A stretch of 64,000 bases of DNA from an uncultured Collinsella sp. Its GTDB lineage: Bacteria; Actinomycetota; Coriobacteriia; Coriobacteriales; Coriobacteriaceae. Below the pieces are notes generated by a model, which saw only the letters and a program-made list of their open reading frames with translations, ran no database searches and was not told the DNA's origin. Position 1 is the stretch's first letter, and each line of letters begins with the position of its first letter. Both the position numbers and the translations under genes were made by a program. Positions 9,863 to 18,796 of the stretch are shown one piece after another. The stretch covers positions 62,001-126,000 of the forward strand of contig CANRSF010000002.1 of NCBI GenBank assembly GCA_947642445.1, given 5' to 3'.

Positions 9863-10572
9863 ACGCAGATGCAATCTTTGATTTTGGCAAGCTTCTTCTC
9901 GCCGATTCCCGACACACGCATCAGATCGTCAACCGAGGCGAAAGCACCGTTCTTTGTCCGCTCATCGATAATCGACTGGGCCATAGAGGGGCCGATGCCC
10001 GAAAGCGTCTGCAGCTCTTCTGCGCTTGCCGTATTGATGTTTACTAGGCCTGTTGCGCCACTAACGCCCGACGATGCGGAAGTCCCACCATCAACACCGG
10101 CTTCCGCAATGGACGCCTGCTGCTCCCCTACCGTTGGAACGTGAATTTTTTGTCCATCAGTGACCTTGGATGCACGATTAAGCCCCGTAACGTCTGCTTC
10201 GGGCGCCAGCCCGCCGGCGGCATCAATCGCCTGAGCCACCCGCGCCCCGTCTTTGAGGCGATATACACCGGGTGACACCACGGCGCCATCAACATCGACA
10301 TAGACCTCTGCCGCGGCAGACGCCTTAGGCGAAGAGCCTTCGGATGTCTTTCCGCTCGAAGCATCGCCGGATCCCGGCTCCACTAACGTGCCCGAACCAT
10401 CAGTGCGCTCAAACGACACACCGCCGGCACCGCCGCCAAGGTTCGCCATCGCCAGCCCACTCGCCATCGCAATGACGACCAGTATCGCCATCACCACTGC
10501 CTTATGACCGAGCAGTTTGCCCGCCCAGCGGTCCATCTTTTTGACTCGTTCGTGTTGTTCGCGCTGCGCCAT
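9859..10572 (-). CDS. comEA: Competence DNA receptor ComEA
   Basis: Membrane-anchored protein that binds incoming double-stranded DNA at the cell surface and feeds ComEC. The 237-residue product has one N-terminal hydrophobic anchor (about residues 25-45) and a Ser/Gly-rich linker. A SLBB-type beta-grasp domain follows (about 87-150: VYVDVDGAVVSPGVYRLKDG). The C-terminus has a double helix-hairpin-helix DNA-binding domain (VNINTASAEELQTLSGIG and RVSGIGEKKLAKIK). The ATG at 10572 has GGAGG 7 nt upstream. It overlaps comEC by 4 bp. Confidence 0.93.
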   Translation of the reverse strand: MAQREQHERVKKMDRWAGKLLGHKAVVMAILVVIAMASGLAMANLGGGAGGVSFERTDGSGTLVEPGSGDASSGKTSEGSSPKASAAAEVYVDVDGAVVSPGVYRLKDGARVAQAIDAAGGLAPEADVTGLNRASKVTDGQKIHVPTVGEQQASIAEAGVDGGTSASSGVSGATGLVNINTASAEELQTLSGIGPSMAQSIIDERTKNGAFASVDDLMRVSGIGEKKLAKIKDCICV

Positions 10573-10741
10573 AGCAAAACCTCCCAACACCATCGTGTCA
10601 GGAAAGGAGCTCCACAACAGCCAAGCCCCAAAACCGGTTTTTGCGGTCAAACCAAAAACCGACCAAAACCTTGCACAAATCTGTCCATTTATTCAGGCAC
10701 ACGTCAGCAAATGAACGCTTAGCCGCAAAATGCCCAGATAG

Positions 10742-10775
10742 CAAAAGACCGACGATGCAGGCGCATCGTCGGTCT
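10742..10775 (-). terminator. Rho-independent terminator of thiI
   Basis: A perfect 13-bp stem (10746-10758 with 10763-10775), tetraloop AGGC, with TTTT following in the minus direction. It lies 10 bp after the thiI stop codon. Confidence 0.85.
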
Positions 10776-10785
10776 ATGCACAAAT

Positions 10786-12030
10786 TTACTCGTAATCTTG
10801 GTAAATCTCACGCGGAGCAAGCTCCGAATGTTTGCGTTTTAAGGTCTTAGGGGCCTTATACGTGTTGCTCTCGAAGTCGATGTACTCGGTCTGCTTGAGC
10901 AGGCGCTCGATCATCTCCTCATGATCGAACAACTCCCAGGCCTCATGCACGGCATCGAGTTTAGCGTGCGTCTCGGGTCGGCGCGGCATAAACAGCGTGC
11001 AGCAGTCGGGAGCGGCCTCAGTCGAGATATCGAACGTACCGATCTCCTCAGCACGCGCGATGATCTCCTGCTTGTCCGAACCGATGAGAGGACGGAACAC
11101 GGGGATCTTCACGGCCTCGTTGACGGCCATGATGTTCTCAAGCGTTTGGGAGGCAACCTGCCCAAGCGATTCGCCCGTAACGATGGCCTTGGCGCCCTCG
11201 ATGTGCGCAATGCGCTCGGCAACCGAATACATAATGCGACGGTACATGATCACGCGCAGGTTGCTGGGGCAGGTAACCGAAATCTCACGCTGGCAGTCGC
11301 CAAACGGCACCACGTACAGACGACCGATCTGGACACCCGGCGCAAGCGCACGGATGATGTCCTGCACCAAATACTCGCTCGTATCGGGCGTCTGCGGACG
11401 ACCGGAGAAATGCACCGGCACGCACACCGCGCCGCGACGCGCGAGCATCCAGGTCGCCACCGGAGAATCGATACCCGACGACAGCAGCGTCACGACCTTG
11501 CCGGCAGAACCCACCGGCAGACCGCCCACGCCGCGCTCAGAGCGCGCGTACACATAAACGCTGCCCTGGACCACCAGTACGTGCACCATTGCATCGGGGT
11601 CGTGCATTTGAACCTTTTTATCGGGGAAGGCCTCACACAGTACCTCGCCCACCTGACGATTGATATCGATCGAGGTGAGCTCATAGTCAGTATTGGAGCG
11701 CTTGGCGTGCACCTTAAACGAATCGAAGGAACCAAACTCGCGCAGCGCCTTCACGGCGGCGGCGCAGTACTCCTGCGGGTCGCGGTTGGTGTGATACGCC
11801 AAAGACACACGAGCAACGCCGGGGACGGTGCGGATGACACGCGCCGCCTCGTCGGCCTGATGCTCGTTAAAGGTCACGAGGATATAACCGGAAATTCGAG
11901 ACACGGCGTTCACGGAAAAGGCGGCCAAGGCCGCCTTAATGTTATCCATGAGGATATGCTCAAAATGTGCGCGGTTCTTGCCCTTCAGTCCAACCTCGTG
12001 ATAGTGGACTAGGCAGACGCGAGCCGCCAT
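10786..12030 (-). CDS. thiI: tRNA 4-thiouridine synthase ThiI
   Basis: Sulfurtransferase that makes 4-thiouridine at position 8 of tRNA. In some organisms it also supplies sulfur for the thiamin thiazole. The 414-residue protein has an N-terminal ferredoxin-like and THUMP region (about 1-165) and a PP-loop ATPase domain with SSGIDSPVA near residue 185. It is about 400 residues long and lacks the C-terminal rhodanese domain found in E. coli ThiI, as is usual in Gram-positives; a CC pair (PDCCTLF) is kept. The ATG at 12030 directly abuts the rpoZ stop, so it is the last gene of mihF-gmk-rpoZ-thiI. Confidence 0.93.
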   Translation of the reverse strand: MAARVCLVHYHEVGLKGKNRAHFEHILMDNIKAALAAFSVNAVSRISGYILVTFNEHQADEAARVIRTVPGVARVSLAYHTNRDPQEYCAAAVKALREFGSFDSFKVHAKRSNTDYELTSIDINRQVGEVLCEAFPDKKVQMHDPDAMVHVLVVQGSVYVYARSERGVGGLPVGSAGKVVTLLSSGIDSPVATWMLARRGAVCVPVHFSGRPQTPDTSEYLVQDIIRALAPGVQIGRLYVVPFGDCQREISVTCPSNLRVIMYRRIMYSVAERIAHIEGAKAIVTGESLGQVASQTLENIMAVNEAVKIPVFRPLIGSDKQEIIARAEEIGTFDISTEAAPDCCTLFMPRRPETHAKLDAVHEAWELFDHEEMIERLLKQTEYIDFESNTYKAPKTLKRKHSELAPREIYQDYE

Positions 12031-12312
12031 TTAGGCTTCAGCAACCTTGTGGCCGAGCGCCTTCTCGTAACGGGCCTCGTCGTAAGAGATGTCGCCGTCG
12101 ACAATCTCGTCCATAGCCATCGAGATGGTATCGGCACCGGAAAGCCCGATGGTGATGTCATCGACATCCTGGACGGCAAGCACGCGGTTGTGCTGGCCAC
12201 GCAGCATGCTATTGATGTCGCAGGCGCGCTTGGAGGCAAGCGAAGCGAGCAGGAAGCGGTTATGATCGGTCTTCTCCAGAAGATCGTCAATACAAGGCTT
12301 TACAACGGACAC
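12031..12312 (-). CDS. rpoZ: RNA polymerase omega subunit
   Basis: Small subunit that helps fold and assemble the beta' subunit of RNA polymerase. The 93-residue protein carries the family pattern: IDDLLEKTDHNRFLLASLASKRACDIN, shortened here to the core KTDHNRFLLASLASKRA, followed by a variable C-terminus. The GTG at 12312 has AAGGA about 10 nt upstream. Its place directly after gmk is one of the most conserved bacterial gene pairs and supports the assignment despite the short length. Confidence 0.92.
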   Translation of the reverse strand: MSVVKPCIDDLLEKTDHNRFLLASLASKRACDINSMLRGQHNRVLAVQDVDDITIGLSGADTISMAMDEIVDGDISYDEARYEKALGHKVAEA

Positions 12313-12317
12313 GGACC

Positions 12318-12887
12318 TCAGATCCTTTCATGCATATCGAGAACGCGAACGAGCTCATCGGTCGCGCGGTCGAGATCGTCATTCACCACGACGTCGTCGT
12401 AGCGGTCGGCAAGGGCAAGCTCATCGGCGGCGTTTGCCATACGCAGCTCAATCGTCTCGGGCGTCTCGGTACCGCGACCGACTAGACGCTCGCGGAGCAC
12501 CTCAAGCGAAGGCGGCTTGATAAAGATCAGCACGGCCTCGGGGAAACGCTCCTTCACCTGCAGGGCGCCCTGGACATCGATCTCCAAAATCAGAGACGAG
12601 CCCGAGGCGAGCTTGGATGTGACCTCGCTCACCAACGTGCCGTAGCAGTTACCGTGGACCTCGGCCCACTCAACAAACTCACCGTTTGCCACGCGGCGGT
12701 CGAACTCCTCACGCGTCAGAAAAAAGTAGTTGACGCCGTCGACCTCACCTTTGCGTGGTGCTCGCGTGGTAGCCGAAACCGTCAGACCCAGGTTCGAGCG
12801 GCGCTCGCGCACACGAGTGACGAGCGTACCCTTGCCTGCGCCTGACGGTCCAGAAATCACAAAGAGCTTGGAATCCTGAGCGCTCAC
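12318..12887 (-). CDS. gmk: Guanylate kinase
   Basis: Phosphorylates GMP to GDP with ATP, an essential step in guanine nucleotide supply and recycling. The 189-residue protein has the P-loop GPSGAGKGT near residue 13. It also has the GMP-binding segment TTRAPRKGEVDGVNYFF and LEIDVQGA. The GTG start at 12887 directly abuts the mihF stop codon; rpoZ starts 5 nt after its stop. All three are surely one operon. Confidence 0.96.
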   Translation of the reverse strand: MSAQDSKLFVISGPSGAGKGTLVTRVRERRSNLGLTVSATTRAPRKGEVDGVNYFFLTREEFDRRVANGEFVEWAEVHGNCYGTLVSEVTSKLASGSSLILEIDVQGALQVKERFPEAVLIFIKPPSLEVLRERLVGRGTETPETIELRMANAADELALADRYDDVVVNDDLDRATDELVRVLDMHERI

Positions 12888-13196
12888 TTATTTGGTCAGC
12901 TGCTCGAGGAGCTGCTCGCGCTGACGGACGCCGAGGCCCTGGACGCGACGAGTAGCGGAGATACCGAGCTCCTCCATGATCTTGGCGGCCTTGGCCTTGC
13001 CATAACCGGGGAGAGACTCGATGAGGGTGGAAACCTTCATGCGGGAAGCGATGGGGTCATCGGAGTTGAGCACGGACTCGAGGGACTTCTCGCCCTTCTT
13101 GATCTGCTCGCGAAGCTCAGCGCGGGCGTGACGTGCGGCAGCAGCCTTCTCAAGAGCCTGCTTGCGCTGCTCGTCGGTAAGCTGAGGGAGTGCCAT
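12888..13196 (-). CDS. mihF: Integration host factor, actinobacterial type (mIHF)
   Basis: Nucleoid-associated protein that binds and bends DNA; the family was first studied in mycobacteriophage L5 integration and in Streptomyces. The 102-residue protein has a charged N-terminal helix (LTDEQRKQALEKAAAARHARAE). It ends with the S13-like helix-two turn-helix DNA-binding region (LIESLPGYGKAKAAKIMEELGI and GLGVRQREQLLEQL). The ATG at 13196 has GGAGG 5 nt upstream. It is distinct from the HU/IHF alpha-beta family. It heads the gmk-rpoZ-thiI operon, and a 32-bp palindrome overlaps its promoter. Confidence 0.94.
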   Translation of the reverse strand: MALPQLTDEQRKQALEKAAAARHARAELREQIKKGEKSLESVLNSDDPIASRMKVSTLIESLPGYGKAKAAKIMEELGISATRRVQGLGVRQREQLLEQLTK

Positions 13197-13237
13197 TCGT
13201 ACCTCCAAATAGTTGGGTTATATCTGATTCAATAATT

Positions 13238-13269
13238 GGCATTTTAGCACGTAGAACGTACAAAATGCC
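13238..13269. promoter_or_regulatory. Imperfect 32-bp palindrome over the mihF promoter
   Basis: GGCATTTT (13238-13245) faces AAAATGCC (13262-13269), with inner ACGT repeats around AGA. The left half contains the complement of an extended -10 for mihF (TGCTAAAAT on the minus strand, 13241-13249). The symmetry suggests an operator; the regulator is unknown. Confidence 0.45.
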
Positions 13270-13332
13270 TAATCGCGGCTCCATAGGTTAGACGATACCC
13301 GCAAAAAGTGCAATATACTGCGCCCAAAGTTA

Positions 13333-13398
13333 AGCCCCTGACCTGCGATTCCACACAAAGGATGGGAAAGTTTACGCAGGCACAGGGGCTATTTTGTG
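13333..13398. ncRNA. Candidate structured RNA with possible pseudoknot
   Basis: Arms 13333-13347 and 13375-13390 pair (8 bp, a 1/2-nt internal loop, then 6 bp). The 27-nt loop contains CACAAA (13354-13359), which can pair with TTTGTG (13393-13398) just after the stem, forming an H-type pseudoknot. A plus-strand TATACT lies at 13314-13319, just upstream. It may instead be only a weak bidirectional terminator for pyrF; neither strand has a good T-run. Orientation is not settled. Confidence 0.3.
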
Positions 13399-13435
13399 CT
13401 AATGAGACCCAAAAGTGGTGACTTAGGGGAATCTT

Positions 13436-14152
13436 TTACGCGACGTTTTCGACCAGCTCGGCGACGATGGCGTCAAAGGCGGCAACCGGATCGTCGGCAC
13501 CGGTGATGGGACGACCCACCACAATGTGGCTTGCGCCACGCTCGATAGCCTGGGAAGGCGTCGCCACGCGGGACTGGTCGCCAAGGGCGGCACCCACCGG
13601 ACGCACACCCGGAGTCACGATCAGGGCATCAGGACCCAGCAGCTCACGCATGTCGTGAGCCTCCATCGGTGAGCACACGATGCCATCGATGCCGTTGGCC
13701 TGAGCAAGCTTTGCCAAGCGGGCGGCCTCCTCGGCCACGGGCGACTCGACGCCGATCTCGCTCAAGGCATCCTGATTCATGCTCGTGAGCACGGTGATGG
13801 CGACGAGTTTGGCGCGGTCCTCACGCGCCTCCTCGGCACCCTCGCGGCAGGCAGCGAGCATAGCACCCGAGCCCAGGCCGTGGACCGAAAGCAGGTCGGC
13901 ACCGGCAAGCGAGGCCGAGCGGGCAGCGCCGCGCACCTGATGCGGAATGTCATGGAACTTAAGGTCGAGGAAGACCTTAAAGTCAAGGTCCTTAAAGGTC
14001 TTGACGATCTGGGGACCCTCAGCGTAATAGAGCGTCATGCCGACCTTGAGCCAGGCGGCATGGCCCGAAAGCTCGTGGGCGAGCTCGAGCGCGCGCTCAC
14101 GGTCGCAGTCGAGGGCGACGATAACACGGTCGCGGGCATCATTCTCTAGCAT
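13436..14152 (-). CDS. pyrF: Orotidine 5'-phosphate decarboxylase
   Basis: Last step of UMP synthesis: decarboxylates OMP. The 238-residue protein shows the N-terminal VIVALDCD and the catalytic Lys/Asp cluster DLKFHDIPHQV near residue 63. The C-terminal phosphate-binding segments TPGVRP and HIVVGRPIT are also present. It is the short bacterial type (group 1). The ATG at 14152 overlaps the end of pyrD by 7 bp. It is the last gene of the pyr operon; the only candidate terminator downstream is the hairpin at 13333-13390. Confidence 0.96.
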   Translation of the reverse strand: MLENDARDRVIVALDCDRERALELAHELSGHAAWLKVGMTLYYAEGPQIVKTFKDLDFKVFLDLKFHDIPHQVRGAARSASLAGADLLSVHGLGSGAMLAACREGAEEAREDRAKLVAITVLTSMNQDALSEIGVESPVAEEAARLAKLAQANGIDGIVCSPMEAHDMRELLGPDALIVTPGVRPVGAALGDQSRVATPSQAIERGASHIVVGRPITGADDPVAAFDAIVAELVENVA

Positions 14153-15054
14153 TCGAAAGCACCCACCAGCTCGTTGATGTCCTTTACGCCCTGGGACTCG
14201 GCCCAGGCCTCGAGCTCATGCGCGATCTTAAGCGAAGCACACGGATCGACGAAGTTGGCCATGCCGACCGACACGCAGGTGGCGCCGGCCAGGATAAACT
14301 CAGCCGCATCCTCGCCAGTCATGACACCGCCGACACCGTTGATGGGGATATCGACGGCCTGGGCAACCTCCCAGACCATGCGCACGGCGATGTGGTGGCA
14401 CAGCGGGCCCGAAAGGCCGCCCTTGGGCTTGGCCACGCGGGACTTGCGGGTATGAACGTCGATGGCCATGCCCTGGATGGAGTTGATGACCGAAAGGCCG
14501 TCGGCGCCGGCGGCCTCGAGAGCCTTGGCAATCTCGGCAACGTTGACCGGAGCCATCTTTACGAACAGCGGCTTATCGGTCACCTTGCGGCAGGCAGCCA
14601 TAACGGAAGAGGCGCCCTCGGGCGTTGATCCCATGGCGGCACCGCCGGCGGCAATATTAGGGCAGCTCACGTTGATCTCGTAGCCGGCAGCCCAGGGGCA
14701 CAGCTCGACATACATCTCGAGTGCGCGGACAAACTCGTCAACGGAGTGGCCGGCAACCTGACAGATGACCTGGCAGCCGTCCTTGGACAGCTGTTCGAGC
14801 CAAGGACCGGACTCACGGGCAAAGGCGGCCACGCCGGGGTTCTGAAGGCCCACGGAGTTGATCATGCCGCCCGGGATCTCGGCCATGCGAGGCGCGGGAT
14901 TGCCGGGCCAGGGCTCGGCAGCGCAACCCTTGGTGGTGATGGCGCCCAGCTGGGAAACATCAAAGAAGTTCTGGAACTGCCAACCGTAGCCAAAGGTACC
15001 GGCTGCGGTGTTGATGGGGTTCTGCATCTTGACGCCGCCGAAATCGACGGCCAT
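14146..15054 (-). CDS. pyrD: Dihydroorotate dehydrogenase, class 1B catalytic subunit
   Basis: Oxidises dihydroorotate to orotate using FMN, passing electrons to NAD through PyrK. The 302-residue protein fits class 1B. It has NPINTAAGTFGYG near the start, EINVSCPN with the catalytic-region residues, and the FMN phosphate site GVGGVMTGEDAAEFILAGA. I chose the ATG at 15054; a GTG two codons upstream is also possible and no start has a strong ribosome binding site. A much longer upstream frame overlaps pyrK and is not real. It sits 14 bp after pyrK, as expected for the heterotetramer partner. Confidence 0.94.
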   Translation of the reverse strand: MAVDFGGVKMQNPINTAAGTFGYGWQFQNFFDVSQLGAITTKGCAAEPWPGNPAPRMAEIPGGMINSVGLQNPGVAAFARESGPWLEQLSKDGCQVICQVAGHSVDEFVRALEMYVELCPWAAGYEINVSCPNIAAGGAAMGSTPEGASSVMAACRKVTDKPLFVKMAPVNVAEIAKALEAAGADGLSVINSIQGMAIDVHTRKSRVAKPKGGLSGPLCHHIAVRMVWEVAQAVDIPINGVGGVMTGEDAAEFILAGATCVSVGMANFVDPCASLKIAHELEAWAESQGVKDINELVGAFEC

Positions 15055-15068
15055 GTTCACGGTACCCA

Positions 15069-15860
15069 CTAGAAGACCACCACCTTGGAAGCATCGAACA
15101 CAGGGCCGCACATACAGGCGCCCTTCATACCGTCGACCGTCTCGACATTGCAGGTGTTGCAGGCGCCAAAGCCACAGCTCATCATGCGCTCGAGCGACAC
15201 CTCGCAGTACGCACCGGCCTCGGCGGCTGCGGCGGCGACCTTCTTCATCATGACGGCGGGACCGCAGCTGGCCACGTAGTCGTAGCCGCCCTCGCCAAGC
15301 AGCTCGGCGGCAGGATCGGTGCAAAAACCGTGCGTGCCGAGCGAACCGTCGTCGGTGCACACGTTAACCGTGGCGCCCAGCGCACGGAACTCATCGACAC
15401 CCACGACTTTGGAAGCGGTGCCAAAGCCCAGGCACACGTCCACATCAACACCCTGCTCGGCAAGCATGCCGGCAAGACACAGCACAGGCGGAACGCCGAT
15501 GCCACCGGCGACGAGCAGTGCCTTCCTGGTGCCCTCGGGTACCATCCAGCCACGGCCACCGGGGCCCAACAGGTTAGAGGTGGAGCCAGGGCCCATCTGG
15601 GACAAACGGCGGGTATCGTCGCCCACGGCGGCGTACCACAGCTCGACGGTGCCGGCCTCGGCGTCGGCGCGGTAGAAACTCAAGGGCACACGAAGCAGAG
15701 AAGACGCATCGCCGGGGACGGCGATGTTCACAAACTGACCGGGCTTGAGCGCACTTGCAAGCTTGGGGGCCGAGATGACGAGCGAGAAGATGCCGTCGGC
15801 GATCTCCCGGTTCGAGACGACCTCGAAGTCGTGCATGCGTGCAGTGGAAGGTGTGGGCAT
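15069..15860 (-). CDS. pyrK: Dihydroorotate dehydrogenase electron transfer subunit PyrK
   Basis: FAD and [2Fe-2S] protein that moves electrons from PyrD to NAD. The 263-residue protein has an FAD-binding beta-barrel with RVPLSFY and a nucleotide-binding GGIGVPPVLCLA loop. The C-terminal cluster motif is CGFGACNTC with a further Cys-x-Cys downstream (GACMCGP). It lies between pyrC and pyrD. A 92-bp gap with a GC-rich hairpin separates it from pyrC, the only sizeable gap inside the operon. The ATG start at 15860 gives the family length. Confidence 0.94.
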   Translation of the reverse strand: MPTPSTARMHDFEVVSNREIADGIFSLVISAPKLASALKPGQFVNIAVPGDASSLLRVPLSFYRADAEAGTVELWYAAVGDDTRRLSQMGPGSTSNLLGPGGRGWMVPEGTRKALLVAGGIGVPPVLCLAGMLAEQGVDVDVCLGFGTASKVVGVDEFRALGATVNVCTDDGSLGTHGFCTDPAAELLGEGGYDYVASCGPAVMMKKVAAAAAEAGAYCEVSLERMMSCGFGACNTCNVETVDGMKGACMCGPVFDASKVVVF

Positions 15861-15900
15861 AGACGCTCCAATCCCCCATGCGGTTGCATGGTCTAAACGA

Positions 15901-15932
15901 ACAGAAAGCGCGGCACCGCAAGGGCGCCGCGC
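15901..15932 (-). terminator. Intra-operon hairpin between pyrC and pyrK
   Basis: GCGCGGC (15908-15914) pairs with GCCGCGC (15926-15932). In the minus direction it is followed by TTTCTGTTC, a weak U-rich tail. It could reduce expression of pyrK-pyrD-pyrF relative to pyrB-pyrC, or protect mRNA ends. Confidence 0.45.
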
Positions 15933-15952
15933 ACAAAAGCGATAAGGCTATG

Positions 15953-17242
15953 CTAGCAGATGCAGCCGTCGGCGAGCGTCTGCTTGCCACCGACAAATAC
16001 ATCGGTGGCACGACCGGTGAGCGTGCGGCCGGCAAAACCGGAGTTCTCGGCGCGCGACTCGTAACCGTCCTCGCCAACCGTCCAGGTTGCGGAGGGGTCG
16101 AACACGGTCAGGTCGGCGACAGAGCCCGCCTTGACCTGAACCTGATCGAGGCCCAGAATCTCACGCGGCTTGATGGCCATGAGCTCGACCATGCGGCTCA
16201 CGCTCATCTTGCCCGTGTTGACCAGCTCAGTGAGCACGAGCGACAGCGAAGTCTCGAGGCCAATCATTCCAAAGGGCGCGAGCTCGAACTCGCGGGCCTT
16301 CTCCCACGGGGTGTGGGGAGCGTGGTCGGTAACGATAGCGTCGACGGTACCGTCGATAACACCCTGACGGATGGCCTCGGCATCCTCGTCGGTGCGCAGC
16401 GGCGGATTGACCTTGAGCGAGGTGTTGTAGGTCTCGTCCAGGTCGTTCTCGGTCAGGAACATGTGGTGCGGGGTGGCCTCGCAGGTCACCTGGACACCGG
16501 CAGCCTTACCGGCACGCACGAGCTCCAGGCCATGAGCGGTGGAGATGTGCTGGATGTGCAGCTTGGCACCGGTCAGCTTGGCAATCTCGATGTCGCGGGC
16601 AATCTGAAGCTCCTCGCCGGCGGCCGGCCAACCCTCGAGGGCCAGACGGGTCGAGACCTTGCCCTCGTTGATCTGGCCGTGACCGACCAGATCCTCGTCC
16701 TGGCAGTGGCTCATAAAGACCTTGCCGAACATCTTGCCGTAGTCCATGCAGCGACGGAGCATGCCCGCACCCTGCACGCCGCGACCGTCATCGGTGAAGG
16801 CGACGGCGCCGTGGGCGACCATATCGCCCATCTCGGACATAGCCTCGCCCTTAAGGCCGCGAGTCATAGCACCAGAAGGATAGACGCGGCAGTGGCCGAC
16901 CTCGGCAGCGCGGGACTTGACGAACTCAACGACGGTTCCGTTATCGGTAACGGGGTCGGTGTTGGGCATGGCGCACACGCCGGTGAAGCCGCCCTTGGCA
17001 GCAGCGCGGGTGCCGCTCTCGATGTCCTCTTTGACCTCGTAGCCAGGCTCGCGAAGGTGAACGTGCATATCCACCAGGCCGGGGACGAGGTACTTGCCGG
17101 AAAGGTCGCGGACCTCGGCTCCCTCGACGGCGAGATTCTCGCCGACCTCGGCGATCTTATCGCCGTCAATCAGGACGTCAACGACACCGTCAAGCTCGAC
17201 GGACGGGTCGACGACGTGGGCATTCTTAAGAAGCAAGGCCAT
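15953..17242 (-). CDS. pyrC: Dihydroorotase
   Basis: Zinc metalloenzyme that cyclises carbamoyl aspartate to dihydroorotate. The 429-residue protein is a type I dihydroorotase with the metal-binding DMHVHLREPG motif near residue 60. It keeps the substrate/metal His residues in IQHIST and ATPHH, and the catalytic Asp in VTDHAPH. The ATG at 17242 has GGAGG 8 nt upstream and overlaps the end of pyrB by 17 bp. The length matches the Bacillus-type enzyme rather than the shorter E. coli type. Confidence 0.95.
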   Translation of the reverse strand: MALLLKNAHVVDPSVELDGVVDVLIDGDKIAEVGENLAVEGAEVRDLSGKYLVPGLVDMHVHLREPGYEVKEDIESGTRAAAKGGFTGVCAMPNTDPVTDNGTVVEFVKSRAAEVGHCRVYPSGAMTRGLKGEAMSEMGDMVAHGAVAFTDDGRGVQGAGMLRRCMDYGKMFGKVFMSHCQDEDLVGHGQINEGKVSTRLALEGWPAAGEELQIARDIEIAKLTGAKLHIQHISTAHGLELVRAGKAAGVQVTCEATPHHMFLTENDLDETYNTSLKVNPPLRTDEDAEAIRQGVIDGTVDAIVTDHAPHTPWEKAREFELAPFGMIGLETSLSLVLTELVNTGKMSVSRMVELMAIKPREILGLDQVQVKAGSVADLTVFDPSATWTVGEDGYESRAENSGFAGRTLTGRATDVFVGGKQTLADGCIC

Positions 17243-18170
17243 TATCGGCACCTCCAAGCAGCAGATACAGGATAGCCATACGCACGCAGATACCGGCGTA
17301 GACCTGCTCCAGGATGACGGAGCGTTGCGGGTGGTCGGCCATATAGGAGTCGAACTCGACGCCGCGGTTGATGGGGCCCGGGTGACAGATGATCGCGTCG
17401 GGCTTCATGAGCTTCTCGCGGTCCTTGGTCAGACCGAAGAGCTTGTGGTACTCGCGAATGGTCGGGAACGGGGCACCCTCGAGGCGCTCCTGCTGCACGC
17501 GCAGCATATAGACGACGTCCAGCTCGGGCAGGACGGAATCGAGGTCGCTCGTCACGTGGTCGCAGCCCAGAACCTCGGGCGCCGGCGGCAGCAGCGTGCC
17601 GGGGGCGACGGCGTAGGTCTCGCAGCCCATAATCTTAAGGGCAGGGATCAGCGAGCCGCAGACGCGGGAGTGCGCGATATCGCCGACGACGGCGACCTTC
17701 AGACCGTGGAAGTCACCCTTGTGCTCCCAGATGGTGTACAGGTCGAGCAGGGCCTGCGTGGGATGGTTGTGCTTGCCGTCGCCGGCGCAGATAACGCTCG
17801 CGGGCGAGTTCTGCGTGACGATGTAGGGAGCACCGGCGTGCTTATCGCGCACGACGATGCAGTCGATCTTGTAGGCGTTGAGGGTCTCGACGGTGTCGAC
17901 GAGGCTCTCACCCTTGACCGTGGAGGTCGAGGAGCCGCCAAAGTTGAGGCTGTCGGCCGAAAGACGCTTCTCGGCGAGTTCGAAGGAGCTGCGGGTGCGC
18001 GTCGAGGGCTCGTTGAACATGTTGACGATGGTCTTGCCCTTGAGCGTGGGGACCTTCTTGATCGCACGCTCGTTGACCTCGGAGAACGCCTTGGCGGTCT
18101 CGAGGATGAGCTTGATGTCCTCTTCGGAGTACTCGGTAATGTCGATCAGGTGCTTATGGTTGAACGCCAC
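17226..18170 (-). CDS. pyrB: Aspartate carbamoyltransferase catalytic subunit
   Basis: Condenses carbamoyl phosphate with aspartate, the first committed pyrimidine step. Conserved motifs include the carbamoyl-phosphate site STRTRSSFE, the downstream GKHNHPTQALLDLYT, and HPGPINRGVE near the C-terminus. I prefer the GTG at 18170 because GGGAGG lies 11 nt upstream. The GTG at 18182 is in frame but has GGAG immediately next to it and overlaps the pyrR stop. No pyrI regulatory gene is present, as usual for Gram-positive-type ATCase. It follows pyrR directly. Confidence 0.94.
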   Translation of the reverse strand: MAFNHKHLIDITEYSEEDIKLILETAKAFSEVNERAIKKVPTLKGKTIVNMFNEPSTRTRSSFELAEKRLSADSLNFGGSSTSTVKGESLVDTVETLNAYKIDCIVVRDKHAGAPYIVTQNSPASVICAGDGKHNHPTQALLDLYTIWEHKGDFHGLKVAVVGDIAHSRVCGSLIPALKIMGCETYAVAPGTLLPPAPEVLGCDHVTSDLDSVLPELDVVYMLRVQQERLEGAPFPTIREYHKLFGLTKDREKLMKPDAIICHPGPINRGVEFDSYMADHPQRSVILEQVYAGICVRMAILYLLLGGADNGLAS

Positions 18171-18174
18171 GGTA

Positions 18175-18771
<597 letters not shown>

Positions 18772-18796
18772 TCACATGTCTTGACTGCTGACACAG

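Noticed and set aside
14146-15360. Longer pyrD starting at 15360
   Set aside because: The extra 102 residues are Arg-rich and overlap pyrK in another frame; the family begins at the 15054 start.
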